A DNA stretch of 58,515 bases from Eximiradius proteiniborus (GTDB lineage Bacteria; Bacteroidota; Ignavibacteria; Kapaibacteriales; UBA2268), in the NCBI GenBank assembly GCA_026415495.1, contig JAOAGZ010000005.1, forward strand, positions 1 through 58,515, given 5' to 3'. Position 1 is the stretch's first letter. Every line of letters begins with the position of its first letter. A model generated the notes under the pieces. The model was not told where the DNA came from, did no database searches, and worked only from the letters and a program-made list of their open reading frames with translations. Made by a program: the position numbers and the translations under genes. Of this stretch, positions 34,822 to 43,103 are shown piece after piece.

Positions 34822-36225
34822 ATGAAAAGAGAAATAATTGACGAAAAGAAACTATTTAGCATTTTAGAACACACCAGCAAACCTGACAAGGTTCAGATAG
34901 ATGAAATATTGTCGAAAGCATTGGAACTTCAAGGGATTGATCTGGAAGAAACAGCTGCATTGCTAAATATTGACGAACCTGAGCAACTCGAAAAGATGTT
35001 TCACACCGCCTACAAAGTAAAAGAAGAAATTTACGGAAGGCGTTTAGTATTGTTCGCTCCGCTTTATACATCTAACTTTTGTTCAAATAATTGCCTCTAC
35101 TGTGGTTTTCGCACAGATAATAAAGAAATTACCCGGCACTCTCTATCAATTGAGCAAATAAAAGAAGAGACACTTGGAATTCTGGAGCAGGGACACAAGC
35201 GAATATTAATGCTAATGGGCGAGAACCACAAGGAAAGCTCGCTTGATAAGTTCATAGAAGCGATTGAAGCCGTCTATAGCGTTCGCGATTCGAAAGGTTC
35301 GTCTATCAGAAGAATAAACGTTGAAATAGCACCGCTATCCGAAGAAGAGTTTAAGCGTTTCAGCTTAGTTCCAATCGGAACATACACTGTATTTCAGGAA
35401 ACATACCATCGCGAAACATACAAGAAGATGCATCCGGCTGGCAAGAAAGCAGATTACGAATGGCGTCTGTATGTAATGGATAGGGCACTTGCCAACGGAA
35501 TGCACGACGTTGGTATTGGAGTATTGTTCGGGCTGTTCGATTATCGATTCGAAGTGCTTTCATTAATAGAACATTCGCGTTATTTAGATAAATACTACGG
35601 TGTGGGACCTCACACTATTTCAATTCCTCGAATAAAGCCTGCAAAGAATGCACCTGTTTCGAATAATATACCTTATCCGGTTTCGGATCTTGAACTCAAA
35701 AAAGTGGTTGCGTCTCTGCGTCTGTCAGTTCCATATACCGGAATGATATTATCCACGCGCGAACCAGCACAGCTTCGAAGCGAACTGTTTGACCTGGGTA
35801 TTTCGCAAATCAGTGCCGGCTCGCGGACTGTTCCGGGTGGATACAAGCAGGCATTTTCGTCGTCGAGCGAATACGAAGAAGGGCAGTTTGTGCTGAACGA
35901 TTGTCGTAGTTCAGGGGAAGTAATAGCTGATGTAATTCGGCACGGATATATTCCATCGTTTTGCACTGCTTGCTATCGTTCGGGGCGAGTTGGAGAAGAC
36001 TTTATGGATCAGGCAAAGCCCGGGCTGATAAAACTTTATTGCCAACCAAACGGGCTTACAACGCTAAAAGAATATTTAGTCGATTATGCAGATGAGGATA
36101 CGCGCCGAATTGGTGAAGAACTAATCGAACGCGAAATCCTGCAAATTCCTGATGAACACGTTCGTCAGCTAACACGAGATTATCTGCAGAGAATTGAGCA
36201 GGGCGAACGCGATTTATTTTTCTAA
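34822..36225 (+). CDS. hydG: [FeFe] hydrogenase maturase HydG (radical SAM tyrosine lyase)
   Basis: HydG cleaves tyrosine to p-cresol and provides CO and cyanide bound to iron for the H-cluster. The 467 residues contain the radical SAM motif CSNNCLYCGF (C87, C91, C94), a TIM-barrel body (LVPIGTYTVFQETYHRETYK), and the C-terminal cluster-binding motif FCTACYRSGRVGEDFM with a further cysteine in KLYCQPNG, which separates HydG from ThiH. It is followed 11 bp later by hydE. No clear ribosome binding site precedes the ATG. Neither hydF nor hydrogenase subunits are in the window. Confidence 0.95.
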   Translation: MKREIIDEKKLFSILEHTSKPDKVQIDEILSKALELQGIDLEETAALLNIDEPEQLEKMFHTAYKVKEEIYGRRLVLFAPLYTSNFCSNNCLYCGFRTDNKEITRHSLSIEQIKEETLGILEQGHKRILMLMGENHKESSLDKFIEAIEAVYSVRDSKGSSIRRINVEIAPLSEEEFKRFSLVPIGTYTVFQETYHRETYKKMHPAGKKADYEWRLYVMDRALANGMHDVGIGVLFGLFDYRFEVLSLIEHSRYLDKYYGVGPHTISIPRIKPAKNAPVSNNIPYPVSDLELKKVVASLRLSVPYTGMILSTREPAQLRSELFDLGISQISAGSRTVPGGYKQAFSSSSEYEEGQFVLNDCRSSGEVIADVIRHGYIPSFCTACYRSGRVGEDFMDQAKPGLIKLYCQPNGLTTLKEYLVDYADEDTRRIGEELIEREILQIPDEHVRQLTRDYLQRIEQGERDLFF

Positions 36226-36236
36226 TTTGGGTGATT

Positions 36237-37334
36237 ATGTCTATTCAAGATATTTTATCGAAAGATACACTTTCAAGGGAAGATATTATCCGATTATTAT
36301 CTGCGGAAACCCCTGAAGAAATCGAACTGATTCGGAGCAAAGCATACAATACAATGCTCGAATATGTAGGCGACAAGGTATATCTTCGCGGTTTGATTGA
36401 ATTTTCTAATTACTGTGTAAATGATTGCTACTATTGTGGAATTAGAAAGAGCAACGCCAATACCGAACGTTATTTGTTATCTGTGGAACAAGTAATCGAA
36501 GCAGCAAAATTAGCAGCAGAATTTGATTATGGCTCTGTCGTATTGCAATCGGGCGACCGACGCGACGAACAATTTATCGAATACGTGGTTAGTTGCATCA
36601 AAGGAATAAAGGACGCAACAAAAAGCGAAAAATATCCCGAAGGACTTGGCATTACACTTTGCGTTGGTGAACAAACAGAAGAAACATATCGAAGATTTTT
36701 TGAGGCAGGTGCTCATAGATACCTATTGAGAATAGAAACAACAAACCCCGAATTGTTTTCAAAGATACATCCTCCGCAACAGAAATTAGAGGCTCGGATA
36801 GAAGCACTTAACACACTAAAAAAAGTAGGCTTTCAGGTCGGCACAGGAGTAATGATCGGGCTACCGGGACAAACTCTGGATGATCTGGCAAACGATGTGC
36901 TTTTCTTCCGCAATATGGATATTGATATGATTGGGATGGGACCATATCTTCCGCACAACGATACACCAATGGGCAAGCAATACGAGACCACCGAGGAAAT
37001 CAAGAAATGGCGTTTTGAATTATCGCTCAGAATGATTGCAGTATGCCGGATTGTGTTAAAAGATGTTAATATTGCCTCGACAACAGCACTTCAAACTATT
37101 CACCCAACCGGACGCGAGGAAGGGCTTCGCTATGGAGCAAATGTAATTATGCCACAGATTACACCAACCGAATACCGCAAAAACTATATGCTATATGAGG
37201 ACAAGCCTTGCGTTTCGGAATTTGCAGCAGAATGCCACAGCTGTATGCAGATGCGAATTGCATCAGTAGGTCGCTCAATTGCATACGGAGTATGGGGCGA
37301 CCCACTTCATTTTCGCAACAAGCAAAAAAATTAG
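36237..37334 (+). CDS. hydE: [FeFe] hydrogenase maturase HydE (radical SAM)
   Basis: HydE supplies the azadithiolate bridge precursor of the [FeFe] hydrogenase H-cluster, together with HydG and HydF. It has the radical SAM motif YCVNDCYYCGIRKSN (CX3CX2C, near residues 60-67), VVLQSGDRRDEQF, MIGLPGQTLDDLA and GMGPYLPHNDTP, all typical of HydE. The C-terminal region contains ECHSCMQM, where some HydE proteins bind a second cluster. A GTG at 36231 gives a two-residue longer frame, but ATG 36237 after GGGTG is preferred (365 residues). Its stop overlaps the stop of the convergent asparaginase-like gene by four bases. Confidence 0.93.
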   Translation: MSIQDILSKDTLSREDIIRLLSAETPEEIELIRSKAYNTMLEYVGDKVYLRGLIEFSNYCVNDCYYCGIRKSNANTERYLLSVEQVIEAAKLAAEFDYGSVVLQSGDRRDEQFIEYVVSCIKGIKDATKSEKYPEGLGITLCVGEQTEETYRRFFEAGAHRYLLRIETTNPELFSKIHPPQQKLEARIEALNTLKKVGFQVGTGVMIGLPGQTLDDLANDVLFFRNMDIDMIGMGPYLPHNDTPMGKQYETTEEIKKWRFELSLRMIAVCRIVLKDVNIASTTALQTIHPTGREEGLRYGANVIMPQITPTEYRKNYMLYEDKPCVSEFAAECHSCMQMRIASVGRSIAYGVWGDPLHFRNKQKN

Positions 37335-37834
37335 AATTTCTGCTTTGGTTTAATTTCCTCGAATTCCCCTTTGTCGCGATTTTTCTGACAGTTGTCCCAG
37401 TTGAAATAGCGACCGTTCATAGCAATATAGACGCCGGGAGGAAGTGTTTGGACAAGGGCAATCGCACTGCCTAAATTGAAAAGTCCGTCGGAACTACCGA
37501 ACTTATATGGTATCATTGCACCAGTTAGCACAATTGTTTTATCTTTCACTTTTTCAGCAATGACGCGGGCAGTTTCGACCATTGTGTCGGTGCCGTGAGT
37601 AATTATTATTTTACTTTCTTCAGTTTTCAAGCAGTTCGAAGCAATTAGTTCGCGGTCGGCATCTGTCATATCGATGCTGTCCATCATCATCAAAGTCCTC
37701 ACTTCGATTGGGACGCGGGCACGACCTAATTTCAGCATCTCATTAATATGAGTATCTTTGAAAAACAGAGTTCCATTGAGCTCGTTATATTCTTTGTCGA
37801 AAGTTCCACCAGTTACAAATATTCTGATTGCCAT
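37331..37834 (-). CDS. One-domain asparaginase-like protein
   Basis: This 167-residue protein contains only the N-terminal domain of L-asparaginase. The catalytic threonine motif VTGGTFDKEYNE, the DSIDMTD region, the second catalytic motif ITHGTDTMVETA and the downstream TGAMIPYK are all present. The C-terminal domain that completes a type I/II asparaginase (~320 residues) is missing, and no frameshift remnant of it follows. The longest frame starts at 37930 with a Phe/Tyr-rich stretch that looks non-coding; ATG 37834 gives MAIRIFVTGG, the normal opening. Short proteins of this kind are known among Bacteroidota, but the substrate is uncertain. Confidence 0.85.
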   Translation of the reverse strand: MAIRIFVTGGTFDKEYNELNGTLFFKDTHINEMLKLGRARVPIEVRTLMMMDSIDMTDADRELIASNCLKTEESKIIITHGTDTMVETARVIAEKVKDKTIVLTGAMIPYKFGSSDGLFNLGSAIALVQTLPPGVYIAMNGRYFNWDNCQKNRDKGEFEEIKPKQKF

Positions 37835-37995
37835 AATTATCTTAGATTTATTACAACAAATAAACTCAAAATTAACAAAAATATAAGTGTAGAAAAAAGT
37901 ATAAAAAAAATTTATGAAGAATGTTCTCAAAATACCATAAATATTAGTCGCTTAAAGTGCCAATAAAATGAATTTTATATGTGATAGAATTATAA

Positions 37996-38003
37996 TAATT
38001 TTG
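37996..38003 (+). promoter_or_regulatory. Candidate -7 promoter box for mutS (TAATTTTG)
   Basis: TAATTTTG matches TAnnTTTG, 25 bp before the mutS ATG, and is identical to the box before the M28 peptidase gene. Confidence 0.4.
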
Positions 38004-38028
38004 TATTGATAAATATAAAAATTGAGAT

Positions 38029-40656
38029 ATGAAAGAGAAACAAACCCCGCTAATGCGGCAATATAATCAAATTAAAGAGCGTTACCCTGATACAATATTA
38101 CTATTTCGGTTGGGAGACTTCTACGAGACTTTCAACGAGGATGCCCAAATCACATCGAAAGTATGTGGAATTGCACTAACAAAGAGGAACAACGGAGCGG
38201 GCGCCGATATGCCACTTGCGGGCTTCCCTTATCATCAACTTGATAATTACTTGCCTAAGCTTGTTCGGGCAGGCTATCGAGTGGCTGTATGCGAGCAACT
38301 CGAAGACCCAAAGCTTGCGCGTGGGATTGTAAAACGTGATGTAGTTGAAGTTGTTACTCCGGGAGTTGCGTTATACGAAAAAGTATTAGATTCGGGGAAG
38401 AACAATTATGTAGCTTCAATTTATCTTTCGCAGGACAGAAAACGAAATAATACAATTGGGTTTGCAGCGATAGATATTTCGACGGGCGATTTTTTCACGA
38501 CAGAAATTGCACTTTCGCAGCTGATAGATTTGCTCGAGGGGATTGTGCCTTCGGAGATAATTATAGCGAAAGTTCAAATGGGCTTCTTTCTTGAAACATT
38601 AGGCAAATTGAGTTATAAGCCATCGATAACAAAGCTCGAAGATTGGTTTTTCGATTATGAATTTGCAAGCAAATTAATTTTAGATACATTTGCAACGAGA
38701 AGCTTAAAAGGCTTTGGAATAGACGAATTGCCGGACGGAATTGTGGCGTGCGGGGCTGTGCTTCACTATGTAAAAACGATGCAAAACGGGAACATTGGGC
38801 ACTTGCAGGGAATTCGCCACTACAACCCAACCAATTATATGATGCTTGATGCAGCAACGCGCCGGAATTTAGAAATCACGTATTCTTTTGCTGGAACGCA
38901 AGATGGTGCTTTGCTCAGAGTATTGGATAAAACTTCGACCGCAGCAGGCAGCAGATTGCTTAAACGCTGGGTTACTCACCCACTGAAAGCAATTAACCAG
39001 ATTAATTATCGGTTGTCTGCTGTCGAAGAGTTTTTCAATAATCAGGAAACAAGCATATTGCTTCGAAGAAAGCTTGGCGAAACAGCAGATTTGGAACGTC
39101 TTTCGGCAAAAGTTGCCACCGGCAGAGCAAATCCAAGAGACGCTGTCGCTATCCGCAACACTTTAAAAATTATTCCTGAATTAAAGGAAATATTGAGCGA
39201 ATTTGCTTCACCGCTTATCAACGAAATAAATAATTCACTTGAAACTTTAGACGGTCTGCTTGATTTTCTGGAAAGTGCATTATTGGACGAACCATCGGTA
39301 AATTTTGGGAATGGCAATATTTTTCGGGAAGGATTTTTCACGGAACTCGATGATTATGTAAACGCAAAATTTTCAGCAAAAAAATGGATTTCGGACTTTC
39401 AGGAAGCAGAACGCGAGCGCACAGGAATACCATCATTAAAGGTTAGTTTCAACAATGTGTTCGGCTACTACATTGAAATCACTCATACTCACAAAGATAA
39501 AGTGCCTAAGGATTACGAACGCAAGCAAACTCTGACTAATGCCGAACGCTACACCACACCTATTTTAAAGGACTTCGAAAATAAAATTCTCTCGGCAGAG
39601 GAAAAAATTATCGAGCTCGAACAGCGGCTATTTGCCGAATTGCGATTAAAGATTTATGCAGAATTGTCCAAATTGCAGAAAAATGCCGAAAATCTTGCAA
39701 CACTCGATTGTTTGCTTTCGTTTTCGACTGTCGCAAGGGAAAACAACTACACCCGTCCAGAGATAGACACCAGCGAAATACTCGAAATCGAAGACGGGAG
39801 ACATCCGGTTGTTGAGAAAATGCTTCCGACAGGCGAAAGTTTCGTTCCAAATTCAACAAAAATGAACACTTCGGACAATATGATACATATTATCACAGGT
39901 CCGAATATGAGTGGTAAATCGTGTTATTTGCGACAGGTTGGATTAATTGTTTTGCTTGGGCAAATGGGTTCTTTTGTCCCGGCAAAGAAGGCAAAATTCG
40001 GAACTGTGGATAGAATTTTCACGCGAGTTGGTGCTCAGGACAACATTACAAGTGGTGAAAGCACATTTTTAGTTGAAATGCAGGAAGCGGCAAATATAAT
40101 AAATAATGCAACCCGTCGCAGTCTGATATTATTAGACGAAGTGGGACGCGGGACAGCAACTTTCGACGGAATTTCGATTGCCTGGGCAATTGCCGAATAC
40201 ATTCATAATGATATTAAAGCTAAAACACTTTTTGCAACGCACTACCACGAACTTAACGATATGACACAACGCTATCAAGGAATAAAAAATTACCGGGTAG
40301 AAGTAATCGAAACCGAAGGAAATGTTGTATTCACCCACAAAGTATCAAGCGGAGGAAGCGACCATTCATTTGGAATACACGTGGCAAAAATGGCAGGACT
40401 TCCCTCAAAAATTATTGACCGGGCAAATGAAATTATGAAACTTTTCGAGGGAGATACAAACGAACCACAAAGCGAACATAAACCAGATATAAGCCGAATA
40501 AAAACACGCCAGAAAGGACAACCTTATCATCAACTTTCGATTTTCGAGTTTAAGGACGACGCTTTGCGTGAGAAAATTAACACAATCGACGTTGATAACA
40601 TCACACCAATTGAAGCACTTAAAATTCTTAGTGATTTGAAAAAAGAAATAAAGTAA
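38029..40656 (+). CDS. mutS: DNA mismatch repair protein MutS
   Basis: MutS recognises mismatches and starts methyl- or nick-directed repair. The 875 residues begin with the mismatch-reading domain containing GDFYETF, whose Phe and Glu contact the mismatch. Connector, core and clamp domains follow (ATRRNLEITYSF, FGYYIEITHTHK), and the ATPase has Walker A GPNMSGKSCYLRQVG, the Walker B region LLDEVGRGTATFDG and the FATHYHEL signature. The length and order match MutS1. It reads in the same direction as the T9SS cargo gene 66 bp downstream, but the two are unlikely to be functionally linked. Confidence 0.97.
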   Translation: MKEKQTPLMRQYNQIKERYPDTILLFRLGDFYETFNEDAQITSKVCGIALTKRNNGAGADMPLAGFPYHQLDNYLPKLVRAGYRVAVCEQLEDPKLARGIVKRDVVEVVTPGVALYEKVLDSGKNNYVASIYLSQDRKRNNTIGFAAIDISTGDFFTTEIALSQLIDLLEGIVPSEIIIAKVQMGFFLETLGKLSYKPSITKLEDWFFDYEFASKLILDTFATRSLKGFGIDELPDGIVACGAVLHYVKTMQNGNIGHLQGIRHYNPTNYMMLDAATRRNLEITYSFAGTQDGALLRVLDKTSTAAGSRLLKRWVTHPLKAINQINYRLSAVEEFFNNQETSILLRRKLGETADLERLSAKVATGRANPRDAVAIRNTLKIIPELKEILSEFASPLINEINNSLETLDGLLDFLESALLDEPSVNFGNGNIFREGFFTELDDYVNAKFSAKKWISDFQEAERERTGIPSLKVSFNNVFGYYIEITHTHKDKVPKDYERKQTLTNAERYTTPILKDFENKILSAEEKIIELEQRLFAELRLKIYAELSKLQKNAENLATLDCLLSFSTVARENNYTRPEIDTSEILEIEDGRHPVVEKMLPTGESFVPNSTKMNTSDNMIHIITGPNMSGKSCYLRQVGLIVLLGQMGSFVPAKKAKFGTVDRIFTRVGAQDNITSGESTFLVEMQEAANIINNATRRSLILLDEVGRGTATFDGISIAWAIAEYIHNDIKAKTLFATHYHELNDMTQRYQGIKNYRVEVIETEGNVVFTHKVSSGGSDHSFGIHVAKMAGLPSKIIDRANEIMKLFEGDTNEPQSEHKPDISRIKTRQKGQPYHQLSIFEFKDDALREKINTIDVDNITPIEALKILSDLKKEIK

Positions 40657-40722
40657 AACTAATTTTCGTTTAATTCGTAATTCAAGTGTAATTTTTTCTA
40701 TGTTATACGTGTTTTTTTATCG

Positions 40723-43032
40723 ATGAGAGTAACGATATTTACCATATTAATAGTTTTTTGCTTTCAGTCTGCACAAAGTTACTGGGAAGAAGTTACCAAT
40801 ATGCCAAATTTTTACAGGCAAAGCTACTGGTTAGATGTATATTTTTTGGAAAGCAATCCACAATATGGCTGGGCGTGCGGATACGAAGGGAAAGTGATTC
40901 GCACTACTGATGGTGGGCAAACCTGGCAAGGAACGCAAATTCCGGAAATAAATCAAATTGAAAGCATACATTTTGCTTCTCCGTTGATAGGATATTGCTC
41001 GGGGGAAGGAAAAATATTCAAGTCGATAAATGGTGGGGCAAGCTGGATGGATATTTCGCCGCGTGCCGATGATGTATTGCTATGGGGAACGTATTTTGTA
41101 GATGAAAATTTAGGTTTTGTGCTTGGCGGAAATTGTGTGGGCTATCAGAGATTTTTCAAAACAACAAATGGCGGACAAGATTGGGAATCATATGATTTCT
41201 TTTATTCAAATACAAAGCTCGCAGATTGCATTGTATATCCAAATGGAACAGGATATGCAGTAAGCAGTGGATTAATCTGGCGAACAACAAACACAGGCAA
41301 TAGCTGGGCAGTATTCAGCAGAACAGGTGGATTGGACTGGCACGAAGAAATCACACACAAAGGAAGAACTTTTCTTATCCCCTATTCCCTATCCTGCGAT
41401 GGGACAACAACAAACCGAGGCGGTATCCGCTTTTCTACGAATATGGGAAGCACCTGGAGAGATTATGTTACAAAAGGCTCAATGTATGGCTCTTTCCTGC
41501 TGGATAGTCTGCGAGGCTGGGCTTGTGGGTTGAACCGTGAAGTATATTATACATCTGATGGCGGAAAAACCTGGGAGTTGCGAAATTGCGGAATTCCGGC
41601 CGGGAAAAATCTCGATGATATTTGGTTTGTAGATGATACAACAGGCTGGCTTGCCGGCGAAGGACTATACCGATTGCGTCGAAGTTCAATAACTCAGCCG
41701 AATATAGTTTTGCTTGGGCAAAATGAAATTTGTCAGGGCGATACAGTTGAACTTTTAGTAGAGGGCAACTATAAAGTCATCCGATGGTCTACCGGCGAGG
41801 CATCGAAATCCATAAAAGTTTATAAGAACGGGCGATATAGTGTGTATGTAGAAAATTCTGAATGTGAATATGCATATTCCGGTGAAATTGAAATAAAAGT
41901 TCGGCAAGCCGATAAAATTGTTCTGCAACCGAGCAAATCGATGCCTTGCGAGGGAGACACTGTTTTGCTAAAAGTTGTTTCCAATCATTCAAACATTCGT
42001 TGGAGCAACGGAGCAAGTGGGAACGAGATAAAATTAACCAAAAGCGAAAAAATCAGGGTTACAGCTGAGGATGCATTTGGATGTATCGATTCATTAGATT
42101 ACACAATAGTTTTCAATCCATTGCCAGAACCGAAAATAAATCCTATTGGAAGAACTAATATATGTATTGGCGATAGCGTTTTGCTCCAAGTTGTGCCAAA
42201 TTTTCCGGTTGTCGAATGGTTCGACGAGCACGGCAAGCAAGTTGCCTTTGGGCAGTATTTAAAAGTTGGCGAAAGCGGAAAGTTCCGTGCAGTGGTGGTG
42301 GACAAAAACGGCTGTAGTGGAGTTTCGGATGCAGTAGAAATTATAGTTCGTAACGAAACGAACAGATTGTCTGTACTGATGCCGGGTAAAGAATTTTTTG
42401 TCGATAGTGTGCATTATCCAAATTTGTCCTGTTCAAAAATCAAAGTGAAAAATATAAGCCAGTTAGATTACACAATTGACAACCCGTATTTATTCTATAA
42501 GCTTTCTTTTTCTATTCCCCAAAGCCAATTGCCAATAAACATAGCAGCGGGAGAAGAAAAAGAAATATCGGTTTGCTATTCGCCACGTTCGCTGAATTTT
42601 GAACGAGATACTTTAATTATTGAAGATGTATGCAACGATCACGTAATACCGCTTGTGGCGTATTCGTTGCCAAATAAGTATTTTGGGAATACACGTTGCG
42701 ATGCAAGATTGCTTCTTGAAACAGTAAAAATTAATTCCGGAAATAATTTTGTTGTTGCTTCGGCATATCCAAATCCTGCTTCGAAAGTTGTATATATTCC
42801 CTATTCGAAAGTGAAGTCCGCACCGATTCTGAACACTGATGTATTTGACGTGCTTGGCAACCAACTTACTTCAGGAAAAGCAATTATTACCGAACAGTTG
42901 GAAATAGATGGAACTGAGATTGAACAAGGAATTATTGAAATCGACACAAGCAGATTAAACTCTGGTATATATTTTGCTATTATTAAATCGAATACAAAAG
43001 CTGAGAAAATAAAATTTATTATAAAACATTAA
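40723..43032 (+). CDS. Secreted YCF48/BNR-repeat protein with T9SS sorting domain
   Basis: A 769-residue exported protein. The signal peptide (MRVTIFTILIVFCFQSAQS) is followed by BNR/YCF48-like propeller repeats (about 45-310), each with a T(T/S)(D/N)GG(Q/K)(T/D)W core such as RTTDGGQTWQ, KTTNGGQDWE and YTSDGGKTWE. Three cysteine-containing beta-sandwich repeats follow (about 330-545), each opening with a C-x-GD-(T/S)-V motif. The final ~80 residues are a C-terminal sorting domain (AYPNPASKVVYIPYS, FDVLGNQL, LNSGIYFAIIKS, lysine-rich end). It should be exported through Sec and the type IX system. No ribosome binding site is visible before the ATG. Confidence 0.88.
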   Translation: MRVTIFTILIVFCFQSAQSYWEEVTNMPNFYRQSYWLDVYFLESNPQYGWACGYEGKVIRTTDGGQTWQGTQIPEINQIESIHFASPLIGYCSGEGKIFKSINGGASWMDISPRADDVLLWGTYFVDENLGFVLGGNCVGYQRFFKTTNGGQDWESYDFFYSNTKLADCIVYPNGTGYAVSSGLIWRTTNTGNSWAVFSRTGGLDWHEEITHKGRTFLIPYSLSCDGTTTNRGGIRFSTNMGSTWRDYVTKGSMYGSFLLDSLRGWACGLNREVYYTSDGGKTWELRNCGIPAGKNLDDIWFVDDTTGWLAGEGLYRLRRSSITQPNIVLLGQNEICQGDTVELLVEGNYKVIRWSTGEASKSIKVYKNGRYSVYVENSECEYAYSGEIEIKVRQADKIVLQPSKSMPCEGDTVLLKVVSNHSNIRWSNGASGNEIKLTKSEKIRVTAEDAFGCIDSLDYTIVFNPLPEPKINPIGRTNICIGDSVLLQVVPNFPVVEWFDEHGKQVAFGQYLKVGESGKFRAVVVDKNGCSGVSDAVEIIVRNETNRLSVLMPGKEFFVDSVHYPNLSCSKIKVKNISQLDYTIDNPYLFYKLSFSIPQSQLPINIAAGEEKEISVCYSPRSLNFERDTLIIEDVCNDHVIPLVAYSLPNKYFGNTRCDARLLLETVKINSGNNFVVASAYPNPASKVVYIPYSKVKSAPILNTDVFDVLGNQLTSGKAIITEQLEIDGTEIEQGIIEIDTSRLNSGIYFAIIKSNTKAEKIKFIIKH

Positions 43033-43103
43033 CTTGTTTTTTTTAATAATATTTAATAAATTATGTTTTTATAGTTACTTAGGTATTTCAAACAGAGAAA
43101 TAA

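Noticed and set aside
37331-37930. An N-terminal extension of 32 residues on the asparaginase-like protein
   Set aside because: The Phe/Tyr-rich stretch comes from AT-rich intergenic DNA; ATG 37834 gives the normal family start.
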